Shown here: one piece after another, positions 28,301 through 35,470 of the stretch
How the letters are laid out: the number at the start of each line of letters is the position of its first letter
Numbering within the stretch: position 1 is the stretch's first letter
Source of the DNA: JAJAZB01 sp965249815
GTDB taxonomy: Bacteria; Bacteroidota; Bacteroidia; Cytophagales; Spirosomataceae
Direction of reading: 5' to 3'
Assembly: GCA_965249815.1 (NCBI GenBank)
Contig: CBDFMV010000002.1
Coordinates: forward strand, 124,001 to 188,000
DNA: 64,000 nucleotides
Notes under the pieces: model-generated
What the model was told of the DNA's origin: nothing
The model's database searches: none
The model's input: the letters and a program-made list of their open reading frames with translations, nothing else
Position numbers and translations under genes: made by a program

Positions 28301-28584
28301 GCAACCACCGCCCAAAGCACCCGCAGGGCGAGTTTTTCAAGCAACAGGTGGTGCTCGAAGTAGGCGTACCCGTTGCCGACGGCCATCATCGCCAGCGCCG
28401 ACACGATGTAGGCCACGGGCAGGCTGGTTTCGGGGTTGTTTTCGAGCAGAATGACGTTGGCCGCCACGTACACGAGAATCGTGCCGATGCCAAGAAAGAA
28501 GTTGTGGAAAAAGAAAAGCCAGACAGTGCGGACTTCCTGCGCGCGAACACCGACAAACTGGTGCAAACGAGGAGCAGAAGGCAT
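25321..28584 (-). CDS. ATP/ADP-carrier-like membrane protein fused to HEAT repeats and a cyclic-nucleotide-binding domain
   Basis: A protein of 1087 residues. Residues about 18-420 form roughly 11-12 membrane helices of the Npt1/Npt2 (ATP/ADP translocase, MFS-like) type: VWLFFFHNFFLGIGTILVYV, LEFWGVSAVVFDIRQGKRLF, GTVIRYVGYVLALTYL, and LKGHTVAKGFYEPLGLGLAG. Residues about 430-900 are HEAT/armadillo-like helical repeats (SEPDLREQAARLLGRR, DLAIRRGAIRGCLE, DRAVRSAALRALTNL). Residues about 935-1060 are a cNMP-binding domain with the phosphate-binding cassette GDFFGELALLDTEARSAS. Such fusions are known in Bacteroidota and allied groups; transport has not been shown for them, and the membrane part may rather sense. 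Its start lies 317 bp from the divergent PycTM gene. Confidence 0.82.
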   Translation of the reverse strand: MPSAPRLHQFVGVRAQEVRTVWLFFFHNFFLGIGTILVYVAANVILLENNPETSLPVAYIVSALAMMAVGNGYAYFEHHLLLEKLALRVLWAVVALTGVVGVVVYAGHSVAAAVTIMTGYRIIYLLTNLEFWGVSAVVFDIRQGKRLFGVISAGDMPAKALGAILAALVHAHTDILFLLLVAFAAFMAALYTLRRTLAAHEVHAQHRPARASRRVRPRLVQSLFGGSELVLYMCLSLGALATVATQIEYNFFINVKHKFQDQGTVIRYVGYVLALTYLVATVAKVVLSRQSLDRFGVGRSLLVLPLAAVAGLLGLEGMLALGAGGTGLMIYFCGLYLVFEVLRRALFDPVFLVLFQPLSPSQRLKGHTVAKGFYEPLGLGLAGVLIYATEATAVSSWVLFIWLILLVGMIQFLRRTYRHYLDELKDAVARRFVEGDQLALPKTAVGLVTTQLKSPKPEEVGVAIDWLEQHKPNVLTDHAVALLDRPEASVRGRVLEAVGSHHLPIPSGPLYHLVFNDSEPDLREQAARLLGRRVDTESEDRLAPLLHHSDLAIRRGAIRGCLEMQPAHPAARRGLEALSRSPDPAQQRATLDIVRMLKLMSFVPFVHRCLDSPDHELAKAALQTAGALPDPDLTRHLVGLLTDKAGGRTAVASLKQLGAAAMPVLTAAAQTATTQTAPDRLLAARIAEVCGAIATDESRQVLLTMAQRPDRAVRSAALRALTNLPPHPADEPLFRRWIHDELVLAQRLLHGALNKPDPELAATLEYELSALLDRLFDLLTQLFDPETIGSVRLSVSHASRERRANALEMLDNLIPRPAYQTMQALLDDVPGKEKARLVDAELGPFGSKQPLTDYILEQGEALFSDWTVSVALRHGLITDSSASRGLPYLSHPVPLLRDSAAEALGWFSAQQPAVFAQLISQFPAFDVSLMSHSAASTRIPEHELVLVLKNTSLFAQTPENVLTSVTPIMKEVAYHEGQTIFNAGDLGTCMFIIYTGEVRIFNQKRDLAQFGKGDFFGELALLDTEARSASAEALTDLRLFRIDQEDFYDLMEERGEVLRSIIRTLCQRIRRQNLALAASREPAPAEN

Positions 28585-28901
28585 ACAGTAGGGTGGGAAG
28601 GTGAACCGGCTGACAAGTTACTGCCAAATCGGCGAACGATGGTACACGGGACGGGGCAGGAAACCGAAATTAGCGCGCCGGCCCGGGAATGCCGCCGGGA
28701 GCGGGCATTGCGGGCTTAACCGGCCCCTCAGCCGCTGCGCCCTGGGGCGGAGTTTCAAACCCGATTCTGAATTTACAGAGAGCTTACTTTTGAAAATCAG
28801 ATACTTAACTTAAAAGTGGGTTTTTTGAAATCCAGTGTTCAACCATTAATTCTGCTCAATTCCTTAGCTTCGTAAACCCACCGTTGAACTCCCTTTCGCC
28901 C
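28585..28901. other. Divergent promoter region, no gene seen
   Basis: GC-rich near the transporter-like gene, AT-rich near the PycTM gene. The plus strand holds TACTTTTG at 28785-28792, an exact TAnnTTTG -7 box, which would start the PycTM transcript near 28799. No ORF with features is seen. Confidence 0.45.
28785..28792 (+). promoter_or_regulatory. Candidate -7 box for the PycTM gene
   Basis: Exact match to the Bacteroidota -7 consensus TAnnTTTG. The -33 element is not clear (TTTC at 28753-28756 is too far upstream), so this is a weak call. Confidence 0.35.
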
Positions 28902-29552
28902 ATGCCTGACTTCACCATCGTGCCGACCCCCGATTTCGTCCAGAATGCGGACGCCCTCAGCCCCGCGCTGGAACGGCCCGTTGGGTCGGGAGAAGTCGAA
29001 CCACCCAAACTCAAAAAGAAAAAAAAGCGGAGCAAAGGCGTCGAAACCCTGTTTCGCACCACGCTGGCGAGCCACCTGAAGCTGAGCGAAATGGCCGACC
29101 GCAAGGCCAACCTGATGATTTCGATCAACGCCATCCTGATTTCCCTCACGCTGTCGTCGTTGGTCAAACCGGCCGACCGCAACGAGGCACTTTTCGTGCC
29201 GAGTCTGTTGCTGGTGGGCGTGTGCCTCATCACGATTGTCGTGGCGTTGATGGTCACCAACCCAACCCTTAGTTCGAAGCCCACCGCCGGGGTGCCCAAA
29301 GGCAAACGGGCCGACCTGCTTTTTTTTGACGGCTACGTTCACCTCACTGCGCCCGAGTACCGCCGGAGTCTTCGGGCGCTGATCGCCGACGAAGAAAATC
29401 TCTACAACAGCCTGATCGACAACATCTACGCCCAGGGCCGGGTGCTTTCGCGGAAGTACCGGCTGCTCCGGTTTGCCTACGGATTTTTCATGGTGGGGTT
29501 TTCAACGGCGATCCTGTGCGCGTTGCAAGTGCTGATTTTTGGCCCCCTCTGA
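28902..29552 (+). CDS. Pycsar-effector-like (PycTM domain) membrane protein
   Basis: A protein of 216 residues from ATG 28902; a TTG six codons upstream is a less likely start. After a 45-residue polar leader with a Lys-rich stretch comes FRTTLASHLKLSEMADRKANLMISINAILISLTLS, the typical PycTM (former DUF5706) signature: a helix with an 'ADRKANLMISINA' turn leading into the first membrane segment. A second segment (LLLVGVCLITIVVALMV) and a C-terminal pair of helices (NLYNSLIDNIYAQGRVLSRKYRLLRFAYG) ending in a third membrane helix complete it. In Pycsar defence the TM effector is activated by cCMP or cUMP and disrupts the membrane. No pyrimidine cyclase gene is in the window, and no HD domain is fused, so a defence role here is not shown. 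Confidence 0.75.
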   Translation: MPDFTIVPTPDFVQNADALSPALERPVGSGEVEPPKLKKKKKRSKGVETLFRTTLASHLKLSEMADRKANLMISINAILISLTLSSLVKPADRNEALFVPSLLLVGVCLITIVVALMVTNPTLSSKPTAGVPKGKRADLLFFDGYVHLTAPEYRRSLRALIADEENLYNSLIDNIYAQGRVLSRKYRLLRFAYGFFMVGFSTAILCALQVLIFGPL

Positions 29553-29645
29553 AAGTTGGTTCACACCACCCTGCGGCACCCCCTGTCCCGGCAAAACGGT
29601 TGATTTTCAGGACGATTTGCCGTTCACGCCGTTCTGGACGCAAAC

Positions 29646-30698
29646 TTATTTCAACCCTTTGATGACCACGTTGCTGCGGTTGCCGCCCAGAAAAACGGTG
29701 CGGACGGTAGTCGGTTTGCTGATGGTTGCGTAAAAATCGTCGAAATAGCGGAGGGTGCGTTTTATGTAGGCCGGGTCGAGGCGGGCGTCGTTCTGGTAGA
29801 GCGCGTAAAACTGGGGTTTAAGCTGGGTGAACCGCTCAAAAACCAGTTGAAACAGCGCGGGGGAGTAGGCAAGGCCCCGGTACAGCCGCTCGCGCACCGA
29901 CGCAATGCCGAGTTGCTCGGCGGGCAGGGCGTAGTTGGCGTCCACGAGGCCGGAGTGGTCGAAGTCGTAGGGTACCGGCACGGGCGGCGTGTGGTCGTTC
30001 AGCGTGAGCAGCCGGATGTTGTGCCGGTAGGGCACCGACCAGTCGGTGTTGCCGATCAGGTATTGAAACACGGCCACGGTAGCCATGCTCAGGGAGTCCA
30101 TGTCGGGCATGCCGTGTTGCCGTAATTTGTTGGGAATAGCGCCGTTGCGTTTCACCAGATCGTCTTCGTCTTCGAGCAGGGCCGCCCACCGCGTTTCGGG
30201 GGGCCGTTTCCCCGCCGAATCCACGTAAGTAACCCGCGCCAGCCGCGCCCGGAAACTCGCTTCCGTCAGCAGGTTGTAGAGCCGGTACACCAGGTATTCC
30301 CGCACCACGTACTCGTCGCTCTGGCAGTGCGTCACCAGCTTTAGTTTGTTCTGGTGCGCAAACGGCGTACCGCGCACTTTCTTTTTGGGAAAATCCACGT
30401 ACAGGGGCGGAAATACGCAGTTGACCCGCTTGCGGCGGAAATTGCCCCGCACGGTCAGTTTCACAGGCAACGTATCGGTTGCCGACCCGGCGGCATAACT
30501 GAGTTGCGCCAGGTGGGTTGCGGGCTTGTCGCCCCGGTCTTTCAACACCTTTTGAAGGGGGGCCGTGAGGGTAAAACTCAGCACGGCGTCGTCGGCGAAG
30601 AGGCCCTGGCGCGCAACCGAATCGGGCGCGGCCACACCCTGGGCCATTACGGGCAGCCGCGTCAGGAAGGCAAAAAGGAGAAGGAGCGAACTTTTCAT
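29646..30698 (-). CDS. Secreted CotH-like (kinase-fold) protein
   Basis: A protein of 350 residues with signal peptide MKSSLLLLFAFLTRLPVMAQ. The body shows LTVRGNFRRKRVNCVFPPLY, NKLKLVTHCQSDEYVVREYL, LTEASFRARLARVTYVDSAGK, LIGNTDWSVPYRHNI and PYDFDHSGLVD, an order like that of CotH-type atypical protein kinases: the 'KLKL' strand, the 'GNTDWS..HN' catalytic-loop-like block and the 'DFDHSG' metal-binding-like block. This fits a periplasmic or surface protein kinase or a related fold, but activity is inferred only. It sits between the PycTM gene (convergent) and the second TPR kinase on the same strand. Confidence 0.6.
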   Translation of the reverse strand: MKSSLLLLFAFLTRLPVMAQGVAAPDSVARQGLFADDAVLSFTLTAPLQKVLKDRGDKPATHLAQLSYAAGSATDTLPVKLTVRGNFRRKRVNCVFPPLYVDFPKKKVRGTPFAHQNKLKLVTHCQSDEYVVREYLVYRLYNLLTEASFRARLARVTYVDSAGKRPPETRWAALLEDEDDLVKRNGAIPNKLRQHGMPDMDSLSMATVAVFQYLIGNTDWSVPYRHNIRLLTLNDHTPPVPVPYDFDHSGLVDANYALPAEQLGIASVRERLYRGLAYSPALFQLVFERFTQLKPQFYALYQNDARLDPAYIKRTLRYFDDFYATISKPTTVRTVFLGGNRSNVVIKGLK

Positions 30699-30788
30699 GG
30701 GGTGGGAGTGGGTGAATAAAGGGTAAATTTGGTCCGTGTGCCACCGCTGCTTTCAAGCAGGCGTGTGCCGCCAACGCGCGTCACAGGG

Positions 30789-32957
30789 TCAGGCAGTGGG
30801 AAGGGTGATGGTAAATTCGGTACGCTGCCCGGGTATGCTTTCGACGGTGAGCATGCCGCCGTGGCCTTTGGTGATGATGTCGTAGCTGAGCGACAGGCCC
30901 AGACCGGTGCCCTGTCCGGTGGGTTTGGTGGTGAAAAAGGGCTGGAATATCTTCTCCCGGATGGCGTCAGGAATGCCCGTGCCGTTGTCGCGTACCTGAA
31001 TTTCCACCCAAATGCCCACGGTCCCCAGGGGTGGAGCCACCTTGCGGATGCTCAGGCTCACAACGGGCTGGTAGGGCTGTCCGTGCGAATCGGACTTGCC
31101 CGACTGCTGGCGCTGCTGCACGGCGTAAAAGGCGTTGTTGAACAAATTGAGCAGCGCCCGGCCCAGGTCCTGCGACACCACCCGGACCTTACCCAGGCGA
31201 GGGTCGAGGTTGGTTTTCAACTCCGCGTTGAACGATTTGTCCCTGGCCCGCAACCCGTGGTAGGCCAGGCGGAGGTATTCTTCGGCCAGGGTGTTGAGGT
31301 CGGTGGGCTGCTTTTCGTTGCTGCTGCTGCGGGAGTGTTCGAGCATGCCGCGCACAATACCACTGGCCCGCTGGCCGTGTTGGGTGATTTTCGTCAAATT
31401 TTCCCGCAAGTCGCCGAGCAGGTCGTTGATGAGGCCCTCGTCGTGGTTGGCGGGTTTGGTGCGTTCTTCCTGCACTTCATCAAGCAATTCGACGCTGACT
31501 TCCGAGAAATTGTTGACAAAATTGAGCGGGTTCTGAATCTCGTGGGCAATGCCCGCCGTCAGTTCGCCCAGGCTGGCCAGCCGCTCGGATTGCACGAGTT
31601 GGGTTTGGGCGGCTTTCAGGTCGTCGAGGGTGCGTTGCAGATCGCGGCGTTGCTGGCTGAGCAGGCGATTGGCCCGCTGCCGTTGCAGGTTGGTCCGCCA
31701 AAACACCACCACCAGCACCGCCGCCAACAGCAAACCCGCCAGTGCAAAAAGGAGCAGAATCCTCTGTTGGCGCGACTCCTTGATTTGCAACGACCGGTTT
31801 TGCTCCATCAGCGCAATCTGAGTTTGTTTTTTGTCGAGTTCCTGGCCGAGCCGCAGAGCGGCCACCCGGCGCTGGGTTTGCTCGCCGAGGGTGCTGTCGC
31901 GGTAGGCCACGTACAGCGTCTGGTAGCGGTAGGCTTCGGCCCAGTTACCACGCCGGGCGTAGGCCTCGGCCAGCACCTGGCTGGCGTCGCGGCTGTACTC
32001 TTTCACGCCCGCGTTGCGGGCCACGAGCAGGCTTTGCCGGGCGTAGGAAATGGCGCTATCGGGGCGGTTGAAACCCAGGTGGATGCGCCCCAGTACGCTC
32101 CCGAGCCAGGCAATGCCTTCAGTCGATTCATTCCGGCGAAGGTAGTCAAAGGCCCGGCGGGCCACGGCGAGGGCTTCGGCCCGGCGGCCCTGTTTTTCGT
32201 ACACGTAGGCCAGGTTGCCGCTGTGCAGCGCCAGGGTGACGGAGTCGCCGCTGGCCCGGTTGATGGCAATGGCCTGCTGGTAAAAACGCAGGGCATTGGC
32301 CCAGTTGCCCTGGAAGCGGTATTTTTCGCCGATGGCATTCAGCGTAACGGCCACGGGCCGCTTCATGCCGTACTGGCGAAACGTGGGCAGAGCCTGATTG
32401 AAGTAAGGGGTGGCCTGTTCGTACTCGCCCACCTGCACGTAAATCAGGCCCAGCGTCAGTTGCGACAAGGCCACGCTCCGCCCTTGCCCGCGCTGTTGCG
32501 CAATCGCCAGGGAGCGCGAGGCATACTCCAGTGCCGGGGCGTAATTGCCCAGTTGGCGCTCGGTGTCGCTCAGGCGGCGGAGGGCCTCGGCGGTACCCGG
32601 CCAATCCTGATGCTGGCGGGCCAGGTGTTCGGCTTCCTGAAAGAAACCGAGGGCGGTTTGCAACTCCCCGGCGTGGGTCCAGAATCGACCCAGCAGGAGC
32701 AAGGCAGCCGTTTGTTCCCCAGGGTCGACCAGGCGTTGAGCCAGATTGAGGGCTTCCTCGGCGGCATCGCGGGCACGACTGAATTTACCCGCCGCCCGCA
32801 GGGCCTCCGCCAGGCCGTTGAGCAGGCGGAGGCGGATGGTATCGGGCTGAGGATGACCGGCCACCCGGGTCTGGAGCCGTTCCAGGGAGTCGGCTGGGGG
32901 CTGAGAACGTCCCGTCAGCCCGGATGTGAGCAGCAGGAGCAGAAAAAACTTTTTCAT
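30789..32957 (-). CDS. TPR-containing sensor histidine kinase (orphan), second copy
   Basis: A protein of 722 residues with signal peptide MKKFFLLLLLTSGLTGRSQ. Seven or so TPR units fill residues about 30-370 (GNYAPALEYASRSLAIAQQ, LTLGLIYVQVGEYEQATPYF, AEAYARRGNWAEAYRYQ). A membrane helix (LLLFALAGLLLAAVLVVVFW, about 398-420), a coiled coil, HisKA with His472 (LTAGIAHEIQNPLNFVNNFS) and HATPase_c (DNGTGIPDAIREKIFQPFFT, GTGLGLSLSYDI) follow. At the place where its two paralogues carry a palindrome-encoded insert it has the shorter sequence QQRQQSGKSDSHGQPYQP. There is no response regulator nearby. Upstream lies a decayed kinase fragment. Confidence 0.9.
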   Translation of the reverse strand: MKKFFLLLLLTSGLTGRSQPPADSLERLQTRVAGHPQPDTIRLRLLNGLAEALRAAGKFSRARDAAEEALNLAQRLVDPGEQTAALLLLGRFWTHAGELQTALGFFQEAEHLARQHQDWPGTAEALRRLSDTERQLGNYAPALEYASRSLAIAQQRGQGRSVALSQLTLGLIYVQVGEYEQATPYFNQALPTFRQYGMKRPVAVTLNAIGEKYRFQGNWANALRFYQQAIAINRASGDSVTLALHSGNLAYVYEKQGRRAEALAVARRAFDYLRRNESTEGIAWLGSVLGRIHLGFNRPDSAISYARQSLLVARNAGVKEYSRDASQVLAEAYARRGNWAEAYRYQTLYVAYRDSTLGEQTQRRVAALRLGQELDKKQTQIALMEQNRSLQIKESRQQRILLLFALAGLLLAAVLVVVFWRTNLQRQRANRLLSQQRRDLQRTLDDLKAAQTQLVQSERLASLGELTAGIAHEIQNPLNFVNNFSEVSVELLDEVQEERTKPANHDEGLINDLLGDLRENLTKITQHGQRASGIVRGMLEHSRSSSNEKQPTDLNTLAEEYLRLAYHGLRARDKSFNAELKTNLDPRLGKVRVVSQDLGRALLNLFNNAFYAVQQRQQSGKSDSHGQPYQPVVSLSIRKVAPPLGTVGIWVEIQVRDNGTGIPDAIREKIFQPFFTTKPTGQGTGLGLSLSYDIITKGHGGMLTVESIPGQRTEFTITLPTA

Positions 32958-33143
32958 CGGTCGGTAGGCAGGTCGTGTTCGCGGGCCAGGGGCCGAAGTG
33001 CGTTGGTCGGTGAGGGGGTGTTGAACGAAGTGTCTTTAGCCCTCATGCCGATGTAGGCCAGGCGTGGGTATTCATCCGTGAGGGCGTTGAGGGGGGTGGG
33101 TTGTTTTTCGCACGTGCTGGCACGGGAGGGAGGGTTCGGGCAT
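32958..33143 (-). pseudogene. Relic of a histidine kinase (C-terminal half fragment)
   Basis: The minus strand between the second and third kinases reads EKQPTPLNALTDEYPRLAY and then IGMRAKDTSFNT in one frame (about 33030-33110), matching EKQPTDLNTLAEEYLRLAYHGLRARDKSFNA of the neighbour. The preceding GMLEHSR block survives as ATGCCCGAACCCTCC (from 33143) in a shifted frame. Everything before and after this piece is lost. It is a remnant of a fourth copy produced by tandem duplication. Confidence 0.7.
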
Positions 33144-33160
33144 GATTGGCGATGAACTGG

Positions 33161-33196
33161 CGGCTAACTTGGAAATTATACGGCACAATGCCAAGC
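33161..33196 (-). promoter_or_regulatory. Upstream element shared with kinase 3 (copy before the relic)
   Basis: Read on the minus strand this is CTTGGCATTGTGCC, 11 nt, AAGTTAGC, nearly the same as the sequence upstream of the intact kinase at 35407-35443. It contains the small inverted repeat GGCA-TTG-TGCC. It appears to be the old promoter region of the relic. Confidence 0.5.
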
Positions 33197-33226
33197 GAGT
33201 AGCGCTACCGACGCTACACCCGAACC

Positions 33227-35380
33227 CTAAACCGGTAACGTAATCCTGAACTCAGCCCCGTTGCCCTCCCGGCTCTCGACGGTGAGCGTACCGCCGTGGC
33301 CTTTGGTGATGATGTCGTAACTCAGGCTCAGGCCCAGCCCCGTGCCCTGCCCGGTGGGCTTGGTCGTGAAAAAAGGCTGGAAAATCTTCTCCCGGATGGC
33401 GTTAGGAATACCCCCGCCGTTGTCGGCTACGCGAATTTCCACCTGCCCGTTTTGCTGGCTTGTGCTCACGCTGACGGTGGGCTGGTAGGAGGCCAAACCG
33501 TTCAAACCTGTTAGGTCTTTAAGACCTAACAGGTTTTGGTTTTTTTGCCGCTCAGCCACGGCGTAAAAGGCGTTGTTGAACAGGTTCAACAGCACCCGGC
33601 CCAGTTCCTGCGGCACAACGTCCACCTTCGACAAAGCCGGGTCGAAGTCAGTTTTCAACTCGGCATTGAAGTCCTTGTTTTTGGCCCGTACCCCGTGGTA
33701 ACTGAGCCTGAGGTATTCCTCGGTCAGGGCATTGAAGTCTGTAAGTTGCTTTTCACCGGTCAAACTGCGGGAATGTTCCAACATGCCGCGCACAATGGAA
33801 GAAGCGCGCTGGCCGTGGAGGGTAATTTTCTGGAGGTTTTGCGTGAGGTCGTCGGCGATAGCCAACACTTCGGTCTGGTTGCCCGTGGCGGCTTCTTCTT
33901 TCAACTCGCCGAGCAGTTCAGTGCTGACTTCCGAAAAGTTATTAACGAAGTTCAGTGGATTCTGAATCTCATGGGCGATGCCCGCCGTTAGTTCACCTAA
34001 ACTGGCCATTTTTTCTTTCTGGATGAGTTGGGTTTGGGTGGCTTTGAGAGCTTCTAAGGAGTGTTGAAGTTCGGTGGTTCGTTCACTGACCTGCCGTTCA
34101 AGCGTTTCGTTTTGGGTAGCGAGAATTTGTTGTTTTTCGGCGGATAGCGTTTCTACTTCAGTAAGTTTTTGCTCAAGAATGCGGTTAGTCAGGCCGAAAT
34201 CATAAGCCAGAAACCCAGCAAAAGCCACCGAAATACTGAGGATGGAAATCTCGAACAGCATTCCGCTTATCGTATCCCCAAGGCTTATAATGCCCGAAAA
34301 TTGAAGTGAAAAAACGAACCAGCAGACGAGATAGCAGATACCGCCTGCCAGCAGAATCCACGCTCCCCGGCGATGCTGGCGAAAGGCTATAAGTGACACG
34401 CGAGTGATGTCGATACTAATCAAATTACTAAAGAAATGGCCGAAAGATATCCAGCCCCACCCATATACCAGAACACCAGCAAGCAGGGCAACGATACCAC
34501 AAAGAACTATTGCCCAATAAAAGATACCTTTTTTAGACTGAAAGGTAGCATACACCGTATTGAGCATGAACAGGTATCCAGTCCCCCATAAGATCAGACC
34601 CGCGTTGCTGATTCCATAAAACGTTTCGACAAAAGCGGGTTGTTTTACAGACGAGAATAGATACCAGGCGACAGCAAATAACAGGGTGTACACCGAAAAG
34701 TACAGGTGAGCTTTCCGAACCGGGAAGAAAATATAAAGGGTAAAAAAAAGAAGTGACAGTATTGCCCAAACAGCAGCGAAGTTTAGATTGTGTTCCTGGT
34801 TATACAAGTTAGCGTATTCTAAAACAGCCTCATTGGTAGGTTGTAGTTTAATCCTGAACAGCGGATTGGTCATGCCAAAATGCGTGGTATAGCGAATGTT
34901 GGGCTGGAAAGCGTAGCGTATCGCCAGCACCTGAACGGCATTCGTGTTAACCGGAAATGAAATGGGGCTATTACGCGGATTAAACGCCTTAATTTGGTCG
35001 GTGGTCGCACTTACCACACCAAAGCGATGAATTAGTTTCCCGTTCAGATAGATTTCGGAAGCCCCTACTTGCTGAATCATCAAAACCAACTGCTGATTCA
35101 GGCTACTATCGATAGCCAGACGCAGTCGGAGCCAGTAGATTTGCCCTGTTTTTTGAATCTGCGGCAACTCAAAAATATCCTTCGTCGGGTCAATACCCCT
35201 CCATCGGCTGTCATCCAGCGTTGGTTTGGCCCAGTCGGGGTTATCGCCCGCGTGCCACGTCCAGCCCTTGTCGAGTAGAATGCCCTGCGGCGGGAGGCTG
35301 TCAATCCGTAACGTTGAAAAGGATTGACACAAGCCAGCGGTAGCCGTCAGCAGGAAGGTAAAGAGGAAAAAGGGCCGCAT
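33227..35380 (-). CDS. 7TM-type sensor histidine kinase with N-terminal jelly-roll sensor (orphan)
   Basis: A protein of 717 residues with signal peptide MRPFFLFTFLLTATAGLCQ. Residues about 25-195 form a galactose-binding-like sandwich (WTWHAGDNPDWAKPTLDDSRW, YWLRLRLAIDSSLNQQLVL, ASEIYLNGKLIHRFG), the extracytoplasmic sensor of the 7TMR-DISM group. Seven membrane helices follow (about 205-395), then a coiled coil (LEQKLTEVETLSAEKQQIL), HisKA with His470 and HATPase_c (GGGIPNAIREKIFQPFFT, GTGLGLSLSYDI). The kinase half is closely related to the two TPR kinases, so one kinase core has been joined to different sensors. A palindrome-coded insert (NLLGLKDLTGLNGLA) sits in the ATPase domain. No response regulator is adjacent. 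Confidence 0.9.
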   Translation of the reverse strand: MRPFFLFTFLLTATAGLCQSFSTLRIDSLPPQGILLDKGWTWHAGDNPDWAKPTLDDSRWRGIDPTKDIFELPQIQKTGQIYWLRLRLAIDSSLNQQLVLMIQQVGASEIYLNGKLIHRFGVVSATTDQIKAFNPRNSPISFPVNTNAVQVLAIRYAFQPNIRYTTHFGMTNPLFRIKLQPTNEAVLEYANLYNQEHNLNFAAVWAILSLLFFTLYIFFPVRKAHLYFSVYTLLFAVAWYLFSSVKQPAFVETFYGISNAGLILWGTGYLFMLNTVYATFQSKKGIFYWAIVLCGIVALLAGVLVYGWGWISFGHFFSNLISIDITRVSLIAFRQHRRGAWILLAGGICYLVCWFVFSLQFSGIISLGDTISGMLFEISILSISVAFAGFLAYDFGLTNRILEQKLTEVETLSAEKQQILATQNETLERQVSERTTELQHSLEALKATQTQLIQKEKMASLGELTAGIAHEIQNPLNFVNNFSEVSTELLGELKEEAATGNQTEVLAIADDLTQNLQKITLHGQRASSIVRGMLEHSRSLTGEKQLTDFNALTEEYLRLSYHGVRAKNKDFNAELKTDFDPALSKVDVVPQELGRVLLNLFNNAFYAVAERQKNQNLLGLKDLTGLNGLASYQPTVSVSTSQQNGQVEIRVADNGGGIPNAIREKIFQPFFTTKPTGQGTGLGLSLSYDIITKGHGGTLTVESREGNGAEFRITLPV
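33504..33536. repeat. 33-bp palindrome inside kinase 3
   Basis: Arms AAACCTGTTAGGTCTT (33504-33519) and AAGACCTAACAGGTTT (33521-33536) around one T, in frame. Compared with the copy at 23313-23345 the arms differ by CTG/CAG versus CGG/CCG, so the change in one arm is matched in the other. Confidence 0.85.
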
Positions 35381-35406
35381 AGGGAGTAAGAGAGTAGGGC
35401 TAAGCG

Positions 35407-35443
35407 GCTGCTAACTTGACGATTGCGTGGCACAATGCCAAGC
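35407..35443 (-). promoter_or_regulatory. Upstream element of kinase 3, shared with the relic
   Basis: On the minus strand CTTGGCATTGTGCC, 11 nt, CAAGTTAGC, 27-63 bp upstream of the kinase start codon; a near copy lies at 33161-33196. The GGCA/TGCC half-sites suggest an operator, but this is inference from two copies that may simply be duplicates. Confidence 0.4.
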
Positions 35444-35470
35444 CGTTCCCACGACTTGGGCATTTCAGGG

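Noticed and set aside
28902..29552. A complete Pycsar defence system
   Set aside because: Only the effector-type domain is present; no pyrimidine cyclase gene lies within the window.
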